DNA from: Kitasatospora phosalacinea
GTDB lineage: Bacteria > Actinomycetota > Actinomycetes > Streptomycetales > Streptomycetaceae
DNA length: 60,762 nucleotides
Reading direction: 5' to 3'
Assembly (NCBI RefSeq): GCF_000716545.1
Contig: NZ_JNWZ01000083.1
Location: forward strand, 1 to 60,762
A program made the translations under genes and the position numbers. The notes below the pieces were generated by a model. It searched no databases, was not told where the DNA came from, and was given only the letters and a program-made list of their open reading frames with translations. This document shows, in pieces, positions 32,398 through 39,199 of this stretch (the stretch's first letter is position 1; each line of letters begins with the position of its first letter).

Positions 32398-33381
32398 TCA
32401 ATCAGCGGTCCCGGCCTCCGCCGTCTCGTCGGCGGTCTTCCCCTCGATGTGCTCGCGGAGCCCGGTGAGGGTGGCGGAGAGGATGCGGGAGACGTGCATC
32501 TGGGAGACGCCGATCTCGGTGGCGATCTCGCTCTGGGTGAGCCCGCCCCAGAAGCGCAGCAGCAGGACGGTGCGTTCGCGTTCCGGCAGGCGGTTGAGGA
32601 AGGGCTTGGCCATCACCCGGAGCTCGGCGACCTCCAGTTCCGGGTCGCAGCTGCCGAGCCGGTTGACCAGGGCGCTGCCGCTGTCGTCGGAGTCGTCGTC
32701 GCGCAGCGAGTCGAGCGAGTCGCAGCGGCACAGCCGTCCGGCCTCCAGTCCTTCGGCGGCCTCCTCCTCGGTGACGTGGAGTTCCGCGGCCAGTTCGGCG
32801 GTGTCGGGCAGCCGACCCAGGGACTGTTCGAGCCGGTCGGAGGCGTGGACGGCCGCCAGGTAGCGCTCCTGCACGCTGCGCGGGACGCGCAGCGGCCAGG
32901 AGGTGTCGCGGAAGAAGCGTTTGACCTCGCCGGAGATGGTGGGGATGGCGTAGGTGACGAACTCGACGCCGCGGTCCGGGTCGAAGCCGTCGACGGCCTT
33001 GATCAGCCCGACGGTGCCGACCTGGATGATGTCGTCGAGGTCCTCGGGACGGTGTCGGAACCGGGCGGCGACGAACCGCACCAGCGGCATGTTCAGCTCG
33101 ATCACGGTGCCCCGGACGTAGCTGTGGGCGGGGTCCTCGGGCGGCAGTTCGGCGAGCCTGCGGAACAGCGCGTCGCTGAGCCGGCGCGCCTCGTACTTGC
33201 CCATGGCGCGCATCTCGCGCCGGGTGGGGCGGTGCATCGGGTCGATCTCGATCTCGGCCCCGGCCCGGGCGGTGCCCGGACGGGACGCCGAGACGGAGAC
33301 CCGGACGGAGGACTGACGGGACGCCGGAGTGGAGACCGGGGTGGGGGCCGCACCGGACGCAGCAGTGGAGGTGGTGGTCAC
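32398..33381 (-). CDS. SigB/SigF/SigG-type RNA polymerase sigma factor
   Basis: This 327-aa stress or sporulation sigma factor has region 2 (VRFVAARFRHRPEDLDDIIQ VGTVGLIKAVDGFDP), region 3 (PRSVQERYLAAVHASDRLEQ) and region 4 (LPERERTVLLLRFWGGLTQS EIATEIGVSQMHVSRILS) complete. The Asp/Ser-rich DSLDSLRDDDSDDS insert lies between regions 3 and 4. The GTG at 33381 follows GGGAG. It heads a partner-switching set (STAS, RsbW-like). The 409 bp upstream to the divergent stress gene hold a SigB-like promoter facing that gene. Confidence 0.92.
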   Translation of the reverse strand: MTTTSTAASGAAPTPVSTPASRQSSVRVSVSASRPGTARAGAEIEIDPMHRPTRREMRAMGKYEARRLSDALFRRLAELPPEDPAHSYVRGTVIELNMPLVRFVAARFRHRPEDLDDIIQVGTVGLIKAVDGFDPDRGVEFVTYAIPTISGEVKRFFRDTSWPLRVPRSVQERYLAAVHASDRLEQSLGRLPDTAELAAELHVTEEEAAEGLEAGRLCRCDSLDSLRDDDSDDSGSALVNRLGSCDPELEVAELRVMAKPFLNRLPERERTVLLLRFWGGLTQSEIATEIGVSQMHVSRILSATLTGLREHIEGKTADETAEAGTAD

Positions 33382-33562
33382 GGGGAGTCATCTCCCGGGT
33401 ACGGTGGGGACCTGCCCCGGCGGCCCGTGCGGTGCGGGCACGCCGCGCGCCGGACGGTGGGGACCGTCCGGGACTCGGCGGGCCGCGCGACGGCGGGGCG
33501 GGCGGCGGGGCGGGCGGAGAACCGTGGAACCCGGCTTCTTCAGGCGACGGCTCCCGGCACGC

Positions 33563-33604
33563 GGCGCGCGACTCGCGGCTCTCGGCTCGCGACTCTCGGC
33601 TCAC
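33563..33604. repeat. Short imperfect tandem repeat upstream of the sigma gene
   Basis: The motif CGCGACTC followed by GGCTCTCGGCT or TCGGCT occurs twice (CGCGACTCGCGGCTCTCGGCT then CGCGACTCTCGGCT). It lies in the divergent region between the sigma factor and the plasmid-stabilisation-like gene. Its role is unknown; it is probably slippage-derived. Confidence 0.5.
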
Positions 33605-33724
33605 ATACCGTGACGTGGCGGCCCCTGGGAGGGGCCGGCCGCGCCGAGCGGTGCGCGCTCGGCGTGGCGCCATAGTCCTACCCCGTTTTGTCCCTTCTGA
33701 ACCGAATTCACCGGATTGTCTCCG

Positions 33725-33748
33725 GTTCGACGGCTCCGAGGCGGGTAT
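33725..33748 (+). promoter_or_regulatory. SigB/SigF-like promoter
   Basis: GTT (33725-33727) and GGGTAT (33743-33748) are separated by 15 bases, matching the Streptomyces SigB-type consensus GNNTN14-16GGGTAY. The site lies 42 bp before the start of the plasmid-stabilisation-like gene and next to the gene of a SigB/F-type sigma factor, which may recognise it. Confidence 0.55.
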
Positions 33749-33790
33749 GCGCGCCGGGTGACCCTGTCCGGTGACGAAAGGAGTCCCACC

Positions 33791-34114
33791 ATGCCCGCCG
33801 GATCGAGCCCCAAGCGGGAGCGCCAGTACGAGCACATCAAGGAGGGCGAGCTGAAGCGCGGCGCGAGCGAGAAGCGCGCCACCGAGATCGCCGCCCGCAC
33901 CGTCAACAAGGAGCGCGCCCGGCACGGCGAGAGCCGGACGGCCAGCCGCAGCTCCACTCACGACGTCTCCTCCGGGCACCGGGGCGGCAAGCGTTCGCAC
34001 CACGGGGCCGGGGGTCCGACGTACGACCAGCTGTACAACGAGGCGCGGCAGCGCAACATCAAGGGCCGCTCGAAGATGAACAAGAGCCAGCTCGAACACG
34101 CCCTGGGGCGGTGA
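33791..34114 (+). CDS. Plasmid-stabilisation-like / Rho N-terminal-like small basic protein
   Basis: This 107-aa lysine/arginine-rich protein (MPAGSSPKRERQYEHIKEGE, ATEIAARTVNKERARHGESR) ends in a SAP/Rho-N-like helix pair (TYDQLYNEARQRNIKGRSKM NKSQLEHAL). In Streptomyces this family is annotated as plasmid stabilisation protein, but it is chromosomal and stress-associated in many genomes. AAAGGAGTC precedes the ATG. A SigB-like promoter lies upstream, and a proline-rich protein is translationally coupled downstream. Confidence 0.85.
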   Translation: MPAGSSPKRERQYEHIKEGELKRGASEKRATEIAARTVNKERARHGESRTASRSSTHDVSSGHRGGKRSHHGAGGPTYDQLYNEARQRNIKGRSKMNKSQLEHALGR

Positions 34115-34398
34115 CCACGATGACCGTTCCGATGCCCGTGGACCCGGACGTCCGGCCGCCCGACCCGCCGGACGCGCCGCCCCGGCCGACCGACCCGCCC
34201 GATCCGCTCGGCCCCGCCCGGCCGCTGCCGGACCCGGACCCGTCGATCGCCCCGCCGATGCCGCACGACCCGCAGCCTCCGAACCCCGGGCCGCCCGGCC
34301 CCGGTCGGCCCGACCCGCTCCCGGACCCGCAGCCGCCGAGCCCCGCTCCGCAGCCGCCCGGCCCGGAGCCGGAGCCCGTCCCGCAGCCGAGCCCGTGA
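34111..34398 (+). CDS. Proline-rich low-complexity protein
   Basis: This frame of up to 95 residues is about half proline with Asp and Gly (DPDVRPPDPPDAPPRPTDPP). It starts with a GTG overlapping the previous stop (GTGA) or at the ATG at 34120. It has no recognisable domain. Coupling to the upstream stress gene and a clean terminator after it support real expression, but the biased composition would also arise by chance in such GC-rich DNA. Confidence 0.55.
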   Translation: MTTMTVPMPVDPDVRPPDPPDAPPRPTDPPDPLGPARPLPDPDPSIAPPMPHDPQPPNPGPPGPGRPDPLPDPQPPSPAPQPPGPEPEPVPQPSP

Positions 34399-34408
34399 GC
34401 GCCTGAGA

Positions 34409-34442
34409 CGAACCGCCCGGCGGACCGCCGCCGGGCGGTTCG
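34409..34442. terminator. 15-bp perfect hairpin terminator
   Basis: CGAACCGCCCGGCGG (34409-34423) pairs perfectly with CCGCCGGGCGGTTCG (34428-34442) around a four-base loop. It lies between the proline-rich gene and the convergent TetR gene, serving both. Confidence 0.85.
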
Positions 34443-34457
34443 TCGTGCACGCACCCG

Positions 34458-35081
34458 TCAGAGGCCGCGGCCGTCCCACTCGGGGGCCGGGTCGAGCGGG
34501 AGCAGCGGGCGCAGCGCGCCGAGCACCGCGCCGATGCAGACGTCGCGCAACTCGGCGCGGCTGCAACCGGGTTCGGCGAGCCAGTCGACGCAGAGCACCT
34601 GGACGAACACCAACCAGCCCTTCAGCACGGTCGAGACGGCGGCCCGGGCCTGCGCCCCGGTCGGCGGCAGGACGGCCAGCAGGCGGGCGCGCAGCGCGTC
34701 CAGCTCCTCCGCCATGATCGTCTGCACCACCGGGTCGCCGGCCAGCACCCGGTTCGCGGCGAGCACCGCGTGGCGGTTGGCCACGAAGTAGTCCAGGTGC
34801 GCGTCCAGCCCCTGGGCGAGCTGCTGCACCAGGGTCTCCCCCGGGTCGATCCGGGTGGCGGCGAGCAGCCGGTCGGCGGCCTGCTGGTAGACGGCGGCGA
34901 ACAGTTCGCGCTTGCCCGGGAAGTGGCGGTAGAGCAGCGCCCGGGAGACCCCGGCCCGCTCGGCGACCTCCTCCATCAGCACCGCCTCGTACGGCTGCGC
35001 CGCGAACAGCTCCGCCCCGACGGCCAGCAGTTGGGCCCTCCGCTGGTCGGGAGTGAGGCGGCGGCGCGGGGCGGTCGACAT
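34458..35081 (-). CDS. TetR-family transcriptional regulator
   Basis: This 207-aa repressor has an N-terminal TetR helix-turn-helix (QLLAVGAELFAAQPYEAVLM EEVAERAGVSRALLYRHFPG KRELF) and a helical ligand-binding domain. The divergent gene is DUF4345-like. Two identical palindromes GACACGTGTC lie between them, one 16 bp upstream of this start and one 61 bp further on, so the protein probably represses itself and its neighbour. Confidence 0.9.
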   Translation of the reverse strand: MSTAPRRRLTPDQRRAQLLAVGAELFAAQPYEAVLMEEVAERAGVSRALLYRHFPGKRELFAAVYQQAADRLLAATRIDPGETLVQQLAQGLDAHLDYFVANRHAVLAANRVLAGDPVVQTIMAEELDALRARLLAVLPPTGAQARAAVSTVLKGWLVFVQVLCVDWLAEPGCSRAELRDVCIGAVLGALRPLLPLDPAPEWDGRGL

Positions 35082-35096
35082 GCCGCGATCCTATGC

Positions 35097-35106
35097 GACA
35101 CGTGTC
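35097..35106. promoter_or_regulatory. TetR operator candidate 1
   Basis: Perfect 10-bp palindrome GACACGTGTC close to the TetR start, followed by CTACTTGACACGC, which repeats the half-site. Identical core at 35158. Confidence 0.65.
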
Positions 35107-35157
35107 TACTTGACACGCGCCCACCCGCGCGCCCACCCTGGAACCGACCCACTAGTA

Positions 35158-35167
35158 GACACGTGTC
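35158..35167. promoter_or_regulatory. TetR operator candidate 2
   Basis: Second GACACGTGTC, in context TAGTAGACACGTGTCAAC, 47 bp before the DUF4345-like start. The 61-bp spacing puts the two sites roughly on the same face of the helix after about six turns. Confidence 0.65.
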
Positions 35168-35213
35168 AACCAGCCCGCGCCGGGTGTCCGGCCGGGGAGC
35201 GGAGCGGTGAGCG

Positions 35214-35648
35214 ATGGCCAGGGCACTGCGGTTCCTCTGCTACGCGATGGGCTGAGCCTGCGCGGCCATCGGCCTCTTCCACGTCCTGGCGGGCAACGCC
35301 GCCGTCCCCGGCGCCACCGACGCCGGCCCGACCACCGACTCCCTGGAGCGCTTCTTCGGCGCGGTCTTCACGGGCTACGGCCTGGCCTGGCTCCACACGG
35401 CCGGGCAGCGCCCGATCCCGCCGGCCCCGGTCCGCGTCCTGTCCGGCCTCCTCCTGCTGGGCGGCCTCGGCCGCCTGCTGTCGCTGGCCGTGGCCGGGCG
35501 GCCGCACTGGTTCCAACTCGCCCTGATGGCCGTCGAACTGGCCCTTCCCCTGGTCTACTTCCGACTGGCCACCGCCGACCTCCGGGCGGGCGCCCCCGCC
35601 ACGGCCCCCGCGGGAGGACGGGAACAGCGGCTCGCGGACGGCGGCTGA
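35214..35648 (+). pseudogene. DUF4345-like membrane protein with in-frame TGA at codon 14
   Basis: Translation from ATG 35214 gives MARALRFLCYAMG, then TGA (35253-35255), then continues in the same frame as ACAAIGLFHVLAGNAAVPGA, SLERFFGAVFTGYGLAWLHT and GLLLLGGLGRLLSLAVAG to the stop at 35648 (144 codons in all). The pieces fit a DUF4345-type four-span membrane protein. There is no plausible restart after the TGA. A sequencing error, a true nonsense mutation or readthrough are all possible. It faces a TetR gene across two operators. Confidence 0.7.
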
Positions 35649-35755
35649 ACCCCCTGCCCGCACCCGCCGTCCGCCCGCACAGCCGTACGGTTGCGCGGTG
35701 CCTGCGGCGGGTAGTGCGCCCTGGAGCGGGATCACCTGGGGGCGGGGGCGTCGCA

Positions 35756-36307
35756 ATGCGCGGGACGCAGTGGCTGGGCCGGACGGGGCCCTGGCGGGTG
35801 GCCGGCGGGTTCGCCGTGCTGTGGCTGGCGGGCGCGGCGGTCCTGACCTGGCTGCTGTTCGGCGGGCCGCTGCTCGCGACGAGCGGCCTGGCGGGGCCCA
35901 CCGGCAGCTACGTCGTCGCGAGTTGCCAGGAGGAGGTGGAGAGCACCTCCGTGAGCTGCCGGGGCAGGTACACGCCCTCGTCCCCCTTCGGGGCGCCCTC
36001 GCGGCCGATGACGCTGCGCGGCGCCGACGGGAAGCACCGGGTCGGCACCCGGTTCGCCGTCCGGGAGGTCGGCGGCCGGGCCTTCGAGCCCTCGCCGGTC
36101 GCGGCCGGCGAGTACGTCGCCTTCACCGGCTGGACGCTCTCCACCCTCGCCCTGCCCGCCCTCTGGCTGCTGGCCTGCGCGCGCAGGGGACGCGCCCGCA
36201 GCGGCGACGGCTACGTCTTCGCCTGGCTCGCCGCCCTGTTCGCCGCGTGCGTCCTCGGCGTCGTCCTCCTCCCGCTGTTCTGGCTGACGGCCCTCGTCCG
36301 GGGGTAG
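35756..36307 (+). CDS. Membrane protein of unknown function with extracytoplasmic loop
   Basis: This 183-aa protein has one N-terminal span (about 17-40, GGFAVLWLAGAAVLTWLLFG), a central soluble region with two cysteines (SYVVASCQEEVESTSVSCRG) that may form a disulfide, and two C-terminal spans (LSTLALPALWLLACAR; YVFAWLAALFAACVLGVVLL). I do not recognise the family. GGGGG-type sequence precedes the ATG but no strong Shine-Dalgarno. It lies alone between the DUF4345 and VOC genes. Confidence 0.65.
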   Translation: MRGTQWLGRTGPWRVAGGFAVLWLAGAAVLTWLLFGGPLLATSGLAGPTGSYVVASCQEEVESTSVSCRGRYTPSSPFGAPSRPMTLRGADGKHRVGTRFAVREVGGRAFEPSPVAAGEYVAFTGWTLSTLALPALWLLACARRGRARSGDGYVFAWLAALFAACVLGVVLLPLFWLTALVRG

Positions 36308-36367
36308 CCCCACGTGCCGGACGAGCCGGCCGGCGGGTGGGAGCGGCTCCGCCTCCGCCGCCACGAC

Positions 36368-36383
36368 CCGTGACGCGTCACGG
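36368..36383. promoter_or_regulatory. 16-bp perfect palindrome upstream of the VOC gene
   Basis: CCGTGACGCGTCACGG is perfectly palindromic and lies 82 bp before the VOC gene start. A smaller GGCGAAC/GTTCGCC inverted repeat follows at 36424-36441. The size and symmetry suggest a dimeric-regulator operator. The cognate protein is unknown. Confidence 0.4.
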
Positions 36384-36465
36384 CACGCACCGCGCGGCGC
36401 GTACGGGCACCGGGACCCGGGTAGGCGAACGGGTGTTCGCCCCCTCACCGGAAGCAGGTTCCACG

Positions 36466-36846
36466 ATGGCGTGTCGGATCAGTGAACTCGTCCTGGGCTG
36501 CCGCGAGCCCGAGGTGCTGGCGCGCTTCTGGTGCGAGGTGCTGGACTTCGTGGAGCTCGGCCGCGAGGAGGACGGCAGCATCGAGATCGGCCCGCGCGAG
36601 GGCTTCGGCGGTGCGCAGCCCACGCTGGTCCTGAGCCCCGAGGCCGAACCGCACCCGGACCTGCCCCGCCTGCACATCGACGTCAGCGCCACCGACCGCG
36701 ACCAGGACGCCGAGTTGGAGCGCCTGCTCGCCCTCGGCGCCCGCCCGGCCGACATCGGCCAGACCGGCGAGGAGTCCTGGCACGTCCTGGCCGACCCGGA
36801 GGGCAACGTGTTCTGCCTGCTCAAGGCGCGGATCAAGGAGCTTTGA
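36466..36846 (+). CDS. VOC-superfamily (glyoxalase-like) protein
   Basis: This 126-aa protein consists of two beta-alpha-beta-beta-beta modules of the vicinal-oxygen-chelate fold: ISELVLGCREPEVLARFWCE and the C-terminal SWHVLADPEGNVFCLLKA, the common glyoxalase_6-like ending. Members include bleomycin-resistance-type binders and dioxygenases; no specific substrate can be assigned. GGAAGCAGG precedes the ATG. It is separated from the following TPP-enzyme gene by 137 bp. Confidence 0.88.
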   Translation: MACRISELVLGCREPEVLARFWCEVLDFVELGREEDGSIEIGPREGFGGAQPTLVLSPEAEPHPDLPRLHIDVSATDRDQDAELERLLALGARPADIGQTGEESWHVLADPEGNVFCLLKARIKEL

Positions 36847-36983
36847 CCGGCACCCCCGACGCGAGCACCGGTTCCCCCTCCTCCGCACGCCGACCGCCCC
36901 GCCGCCGCTCCCGGTGTTTCCGTTCGGGCGTGGGCGGTCAGACGCCCCGCAGTGGTGTCGTCGCGTGCGAAGGAGGACGTCCC

Positions 36984-38777
36984 GTGTCCAGGACTGTCGC
37001 GGATCAGGTGCTCGCCCGCTTGCGCGAGTGGGGCGTGGAGCAGGTGTTCGGGTACCCGGGGGACGGGATCAACGGGTTGCTGGCGGCGTGGGGACGGGCC
37101 GACGACCAGCCGTCGTTCGTGCAGGCCAGGCACGAGGAGATGGCGGCGTTCGAGGCGGTGGGGTTCGCCAAGTTCTCCGGGCAGGTCGGCGTGTGCGTGG
37201 CGACCTCGGGGCCGGGCGCGATCCACCTGCTGAACGGGCTGTACGACGCGAAGCTGGACCACGTGCCGGTGGTGGCGATCGTCGGGCAGACCGACCGCAG
37301 CGCGATGGGCGGCTCGTACCAGCAGGAGGTGGACCTGCTGAGCCTGTACAAGGACGTGGCCTCGGCGTACTGCCAGATGGTGACCGTCCCGCAGCAGCTG
37401 CCGAACGTGCTGGACCGGGCGTTCCGGACGGCCGCGACGTACCGCACGGTGACCGCCGTGATCATCCCGGCGGACGTGCAGGAGCTGCCCGAGCAGCCGC
37501 CGGAGCACGCGTTCAAGATGGTGCCCTCCAGCCTGGGCGTCCCGCACTCGCACCCCGTCCCGGACGACGCCGAACTGGTGCGGGCCGCCGAGGTGCTGAA
37601 CGCGGGCGGCAAGGTCGCGATGCTGGTCGGCCAGGGCGCGCGCGGGGCGCGCCGGCAGGTCGAGCAGGTGGCCGAGCTGCTGGGCGCGGGGGTGGCGAAG
37701 GCGCTGCTCGGCAAGGACGTGCTGCCCGACACCCTGCCGTACGTGACGGGGTCGATCGGGCTGCTGGGCACCCGGCCCTCGTACGAGCTGATGCGGGACT
37801 GCGACACGCTGCTGACGGTCGGCTCCAGCTTCCCGTACAGCCAGTTCCTGCCGGAGTTCGACCAGGCGCGGGCGGTGCAGATCGACGCCGACCCGTTCAT
37901 GGTGGGCATGCGCTACCCGTACGAGGTGAACCTGGTCGGTGACGCGGCGGCGACGCTGGACCGGCTGCTGCCGATGCTGCGCCGCAAGAAGGACCGGAGC
38001 TGGCGCAAGCAGGTGGAGAAGAACACCGCGCGCTGGTGGGACGTGATGGAGGAGCGGGCGAAGGTGCCCGCCGACCCGGTCAACCCGGAGTACCTGGTGC
38101 ACGCGCTGGACGCGCTGCTGCCCGAGGACGCGATCCTGACGGCGGACTCCGGCTCGGCGGCCAACTGGTACGCCCGGCACGTGCGGATGCGCGGCACGAT
38201 GCGCGGTTCGCTGTCGGGGACGCTGGCGACCATGGGGCCGGGCGTGCCGTACGCGATCGGCGCGAAGTTCGCCCACCCGGACCGGCCGGTGGTGGCCCTG
38301 GTCGGGGACGGCGCGATGCAGATGAACGGGCTGGCCGAGCTGGTCACCATCGCCCGCTACCGGGAGCGCTGGAGCGACCCGCGGCTGGTGGTGTGCGTGC
38401 TGAACAACCACGACCTGAACCAGGTGACGTGGGAGATGCGGGCGATGCAGGGCGCGCCGAGCTTCCTGCCCTCGCAACAGCTGCCGGACGTGCGCTACGC
38501 GGACTTCGCCGAGTCGGTGGGCCTGCGCGGGCTGCGGGTCGAGGACCCGGGCAAGGTGCGGGCGGCCTGGGAGTGGGCGCTGGGCGCGGACCGGCCGTGC
38601 GTGCTGGACGTGCGCACCGACCCGGCGGTGCCGCCGATCCCGCCGCACGCCGAGTGGTCGCAGATCAAGGACGCGGCGGAGTCGGTGCTGCGCGGCGACA
38701 GCGACCGGACGGCGGTGGTCAAACGCGGGCTGCGGGCGAAGCTGGCCGAGCTGCTGCCGCACCGGAGCAAGTCGTGA
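36984..38777 (+). CDS. Thiamine-pyrophosphate-dependent enzyme (pyruvate oxidase/acetolactate synthase-like)
   Basis: This 597-aa three-domain enzyme decarboxylates 2-keto acids. It has an N-terminal pyrimidine-binding domain with the catalytic Glu in RHEEMAAFEAVGFAK and the GSGPGAIHLLNGLYDAK-type loop (SGPGAIHLLNGLYDA). A central FAD/DHON-like domain (LVGQGARGARRQVEQVAELL) follows, and then a C-terminal TPP domain with GDGAMQMNGLAELVTIARY through LNNHDLNQ (the GDG...NN motif). Acetolactate synthase, pyruvate oxidase or a sugar-acid-related decarboxylase are all possible. AGGAGG lies 7 bases before the GTG. It begins a four-gene run with GTGA overlaps and is followed by a membrane protein and a GMC oxidoreductase. 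Confidence 0.92.
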   Translation: MSRTVADQVLARLREWGVEQVFGYPGDGINGLLAAWGRADDQPSFVQARHEEMAAFEAVGFAKFSGQVGVCVATSGPGAIHLLNGLYDAKLDHVPVVAIVGQTDRSAMGGSYQQEVDLLSLYKDVASAYCQMVTVPQQLPNVLDRAFRTAATYRTVTAVIIPADVQELPEQPPEHAFKMVPSSLGVPHSHPVPDDAELVRAAEVLNAGGKVAMLVGQGARGARRQVEQVAELLGAGVAKALLGKDVLPDTLPYVTGSIGLLGTRPSYELMRDCDTLLTVGSSFPYSQFLPEFDQARAVQIDADPFMVGMRYPYEVNLVGDAAATLDRLLPMLRRKKDRSWRKQVEKNTARWWDVMEERAKVPADPVNPEYLVHALDALLPEDAILTADSGSAANWYARHVRMRGTMRGSLSGTLATMGPGVPYAIGAKFAHPDRPVVALVGDGAMQMNGLAELVTIARYRERWSDPRLVVCVLNNHDLNQVTWEMRAMQGAPSFLPSQQLPDVRYADFAESVGLRGLRVEDPGKVRAAWEWALGADRPCVLDVRTDPAVPPIPPHAEWSQIKDAAESVLRGDSDRTAVVKRGLRAKLAELLPHRSKS

Positions 38778-39199
38778 GCGGCCCACTGGCGGCGGTGCGC
38801 GAGGGCCGGTTCCAGCGCTCGCTGGCGCTGGCCACCGGCGCGGGTTCGCTGGTGGCCGCCGCCGAGATCTACCTGGAGCACGACCGGGCCGGGTTCGGCA
38901 ACCGGATGATGTGGTGGCCGGTGGTGCTGGGCCCGGTCGGCGCGGCGGCGGGCGTCGCGGGCGCGGTGAACACCCGGGCGGCCCGGACGCTGCTGCCGCT
39001 GGCCTCGGCGGCGATCGCCGCGAACGGGCTCCAGGGGTTCTGGCTGCACGTGCGCGGGGTGGCCCAGAAGCCGGGCGGCTGGCGGATGGCCCGGTTCAAC
39101 CTGGAGACCGGCCCGCCGGTGTTCGCCCCGCTGCTGCTGGGCATGGTCGGCGGGATGGGCCTGGTCGCGGCGGTGCTGCGGCGCGAGGGCCGGCCGTGA
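38774..39199 (+). CDS. Small membrane protein coupled to the TPP enzyme
   Basis: This 141-aa protein has about four predicted spans (LALATGAGSLVAAAEIYLEH, WWPVVLGPVGAAAGVAGAV, LLPLASAAIAANGLQGFWLH, APLLLGMVGGMGLVAAVLRR). It starts at a GTG overlapping the previous stop and itself overlaps the next gene by four bases. No family is recognised. Its place between a TPP enzyme and a flavin oxidoreductase suggests a membrane anchor or electron-transfer subunit for one of them, by inference only. Confidence 0.8.
   Translation: MSGPLAAVREGRFQRSLALATGAGSLVAAAEIYLEHDRAGFGNRMMWWPVVLGPVGAAAGVAGAVNTRAARTLLPLASAAIAANGLQGFWLHVRGVAQKPGGWRMARFNLETGPPVFAPLLLGMVGGMGLVAAVLRREGRP

Noticed and set aside
25219..33381. 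Antisense frames of up to 1,269 codons across the signalling block
   Set aside because: Composition is that of reverse-complemented coding DNA in a GC-rich genome; the domain-bearing genes are on the minus strand.
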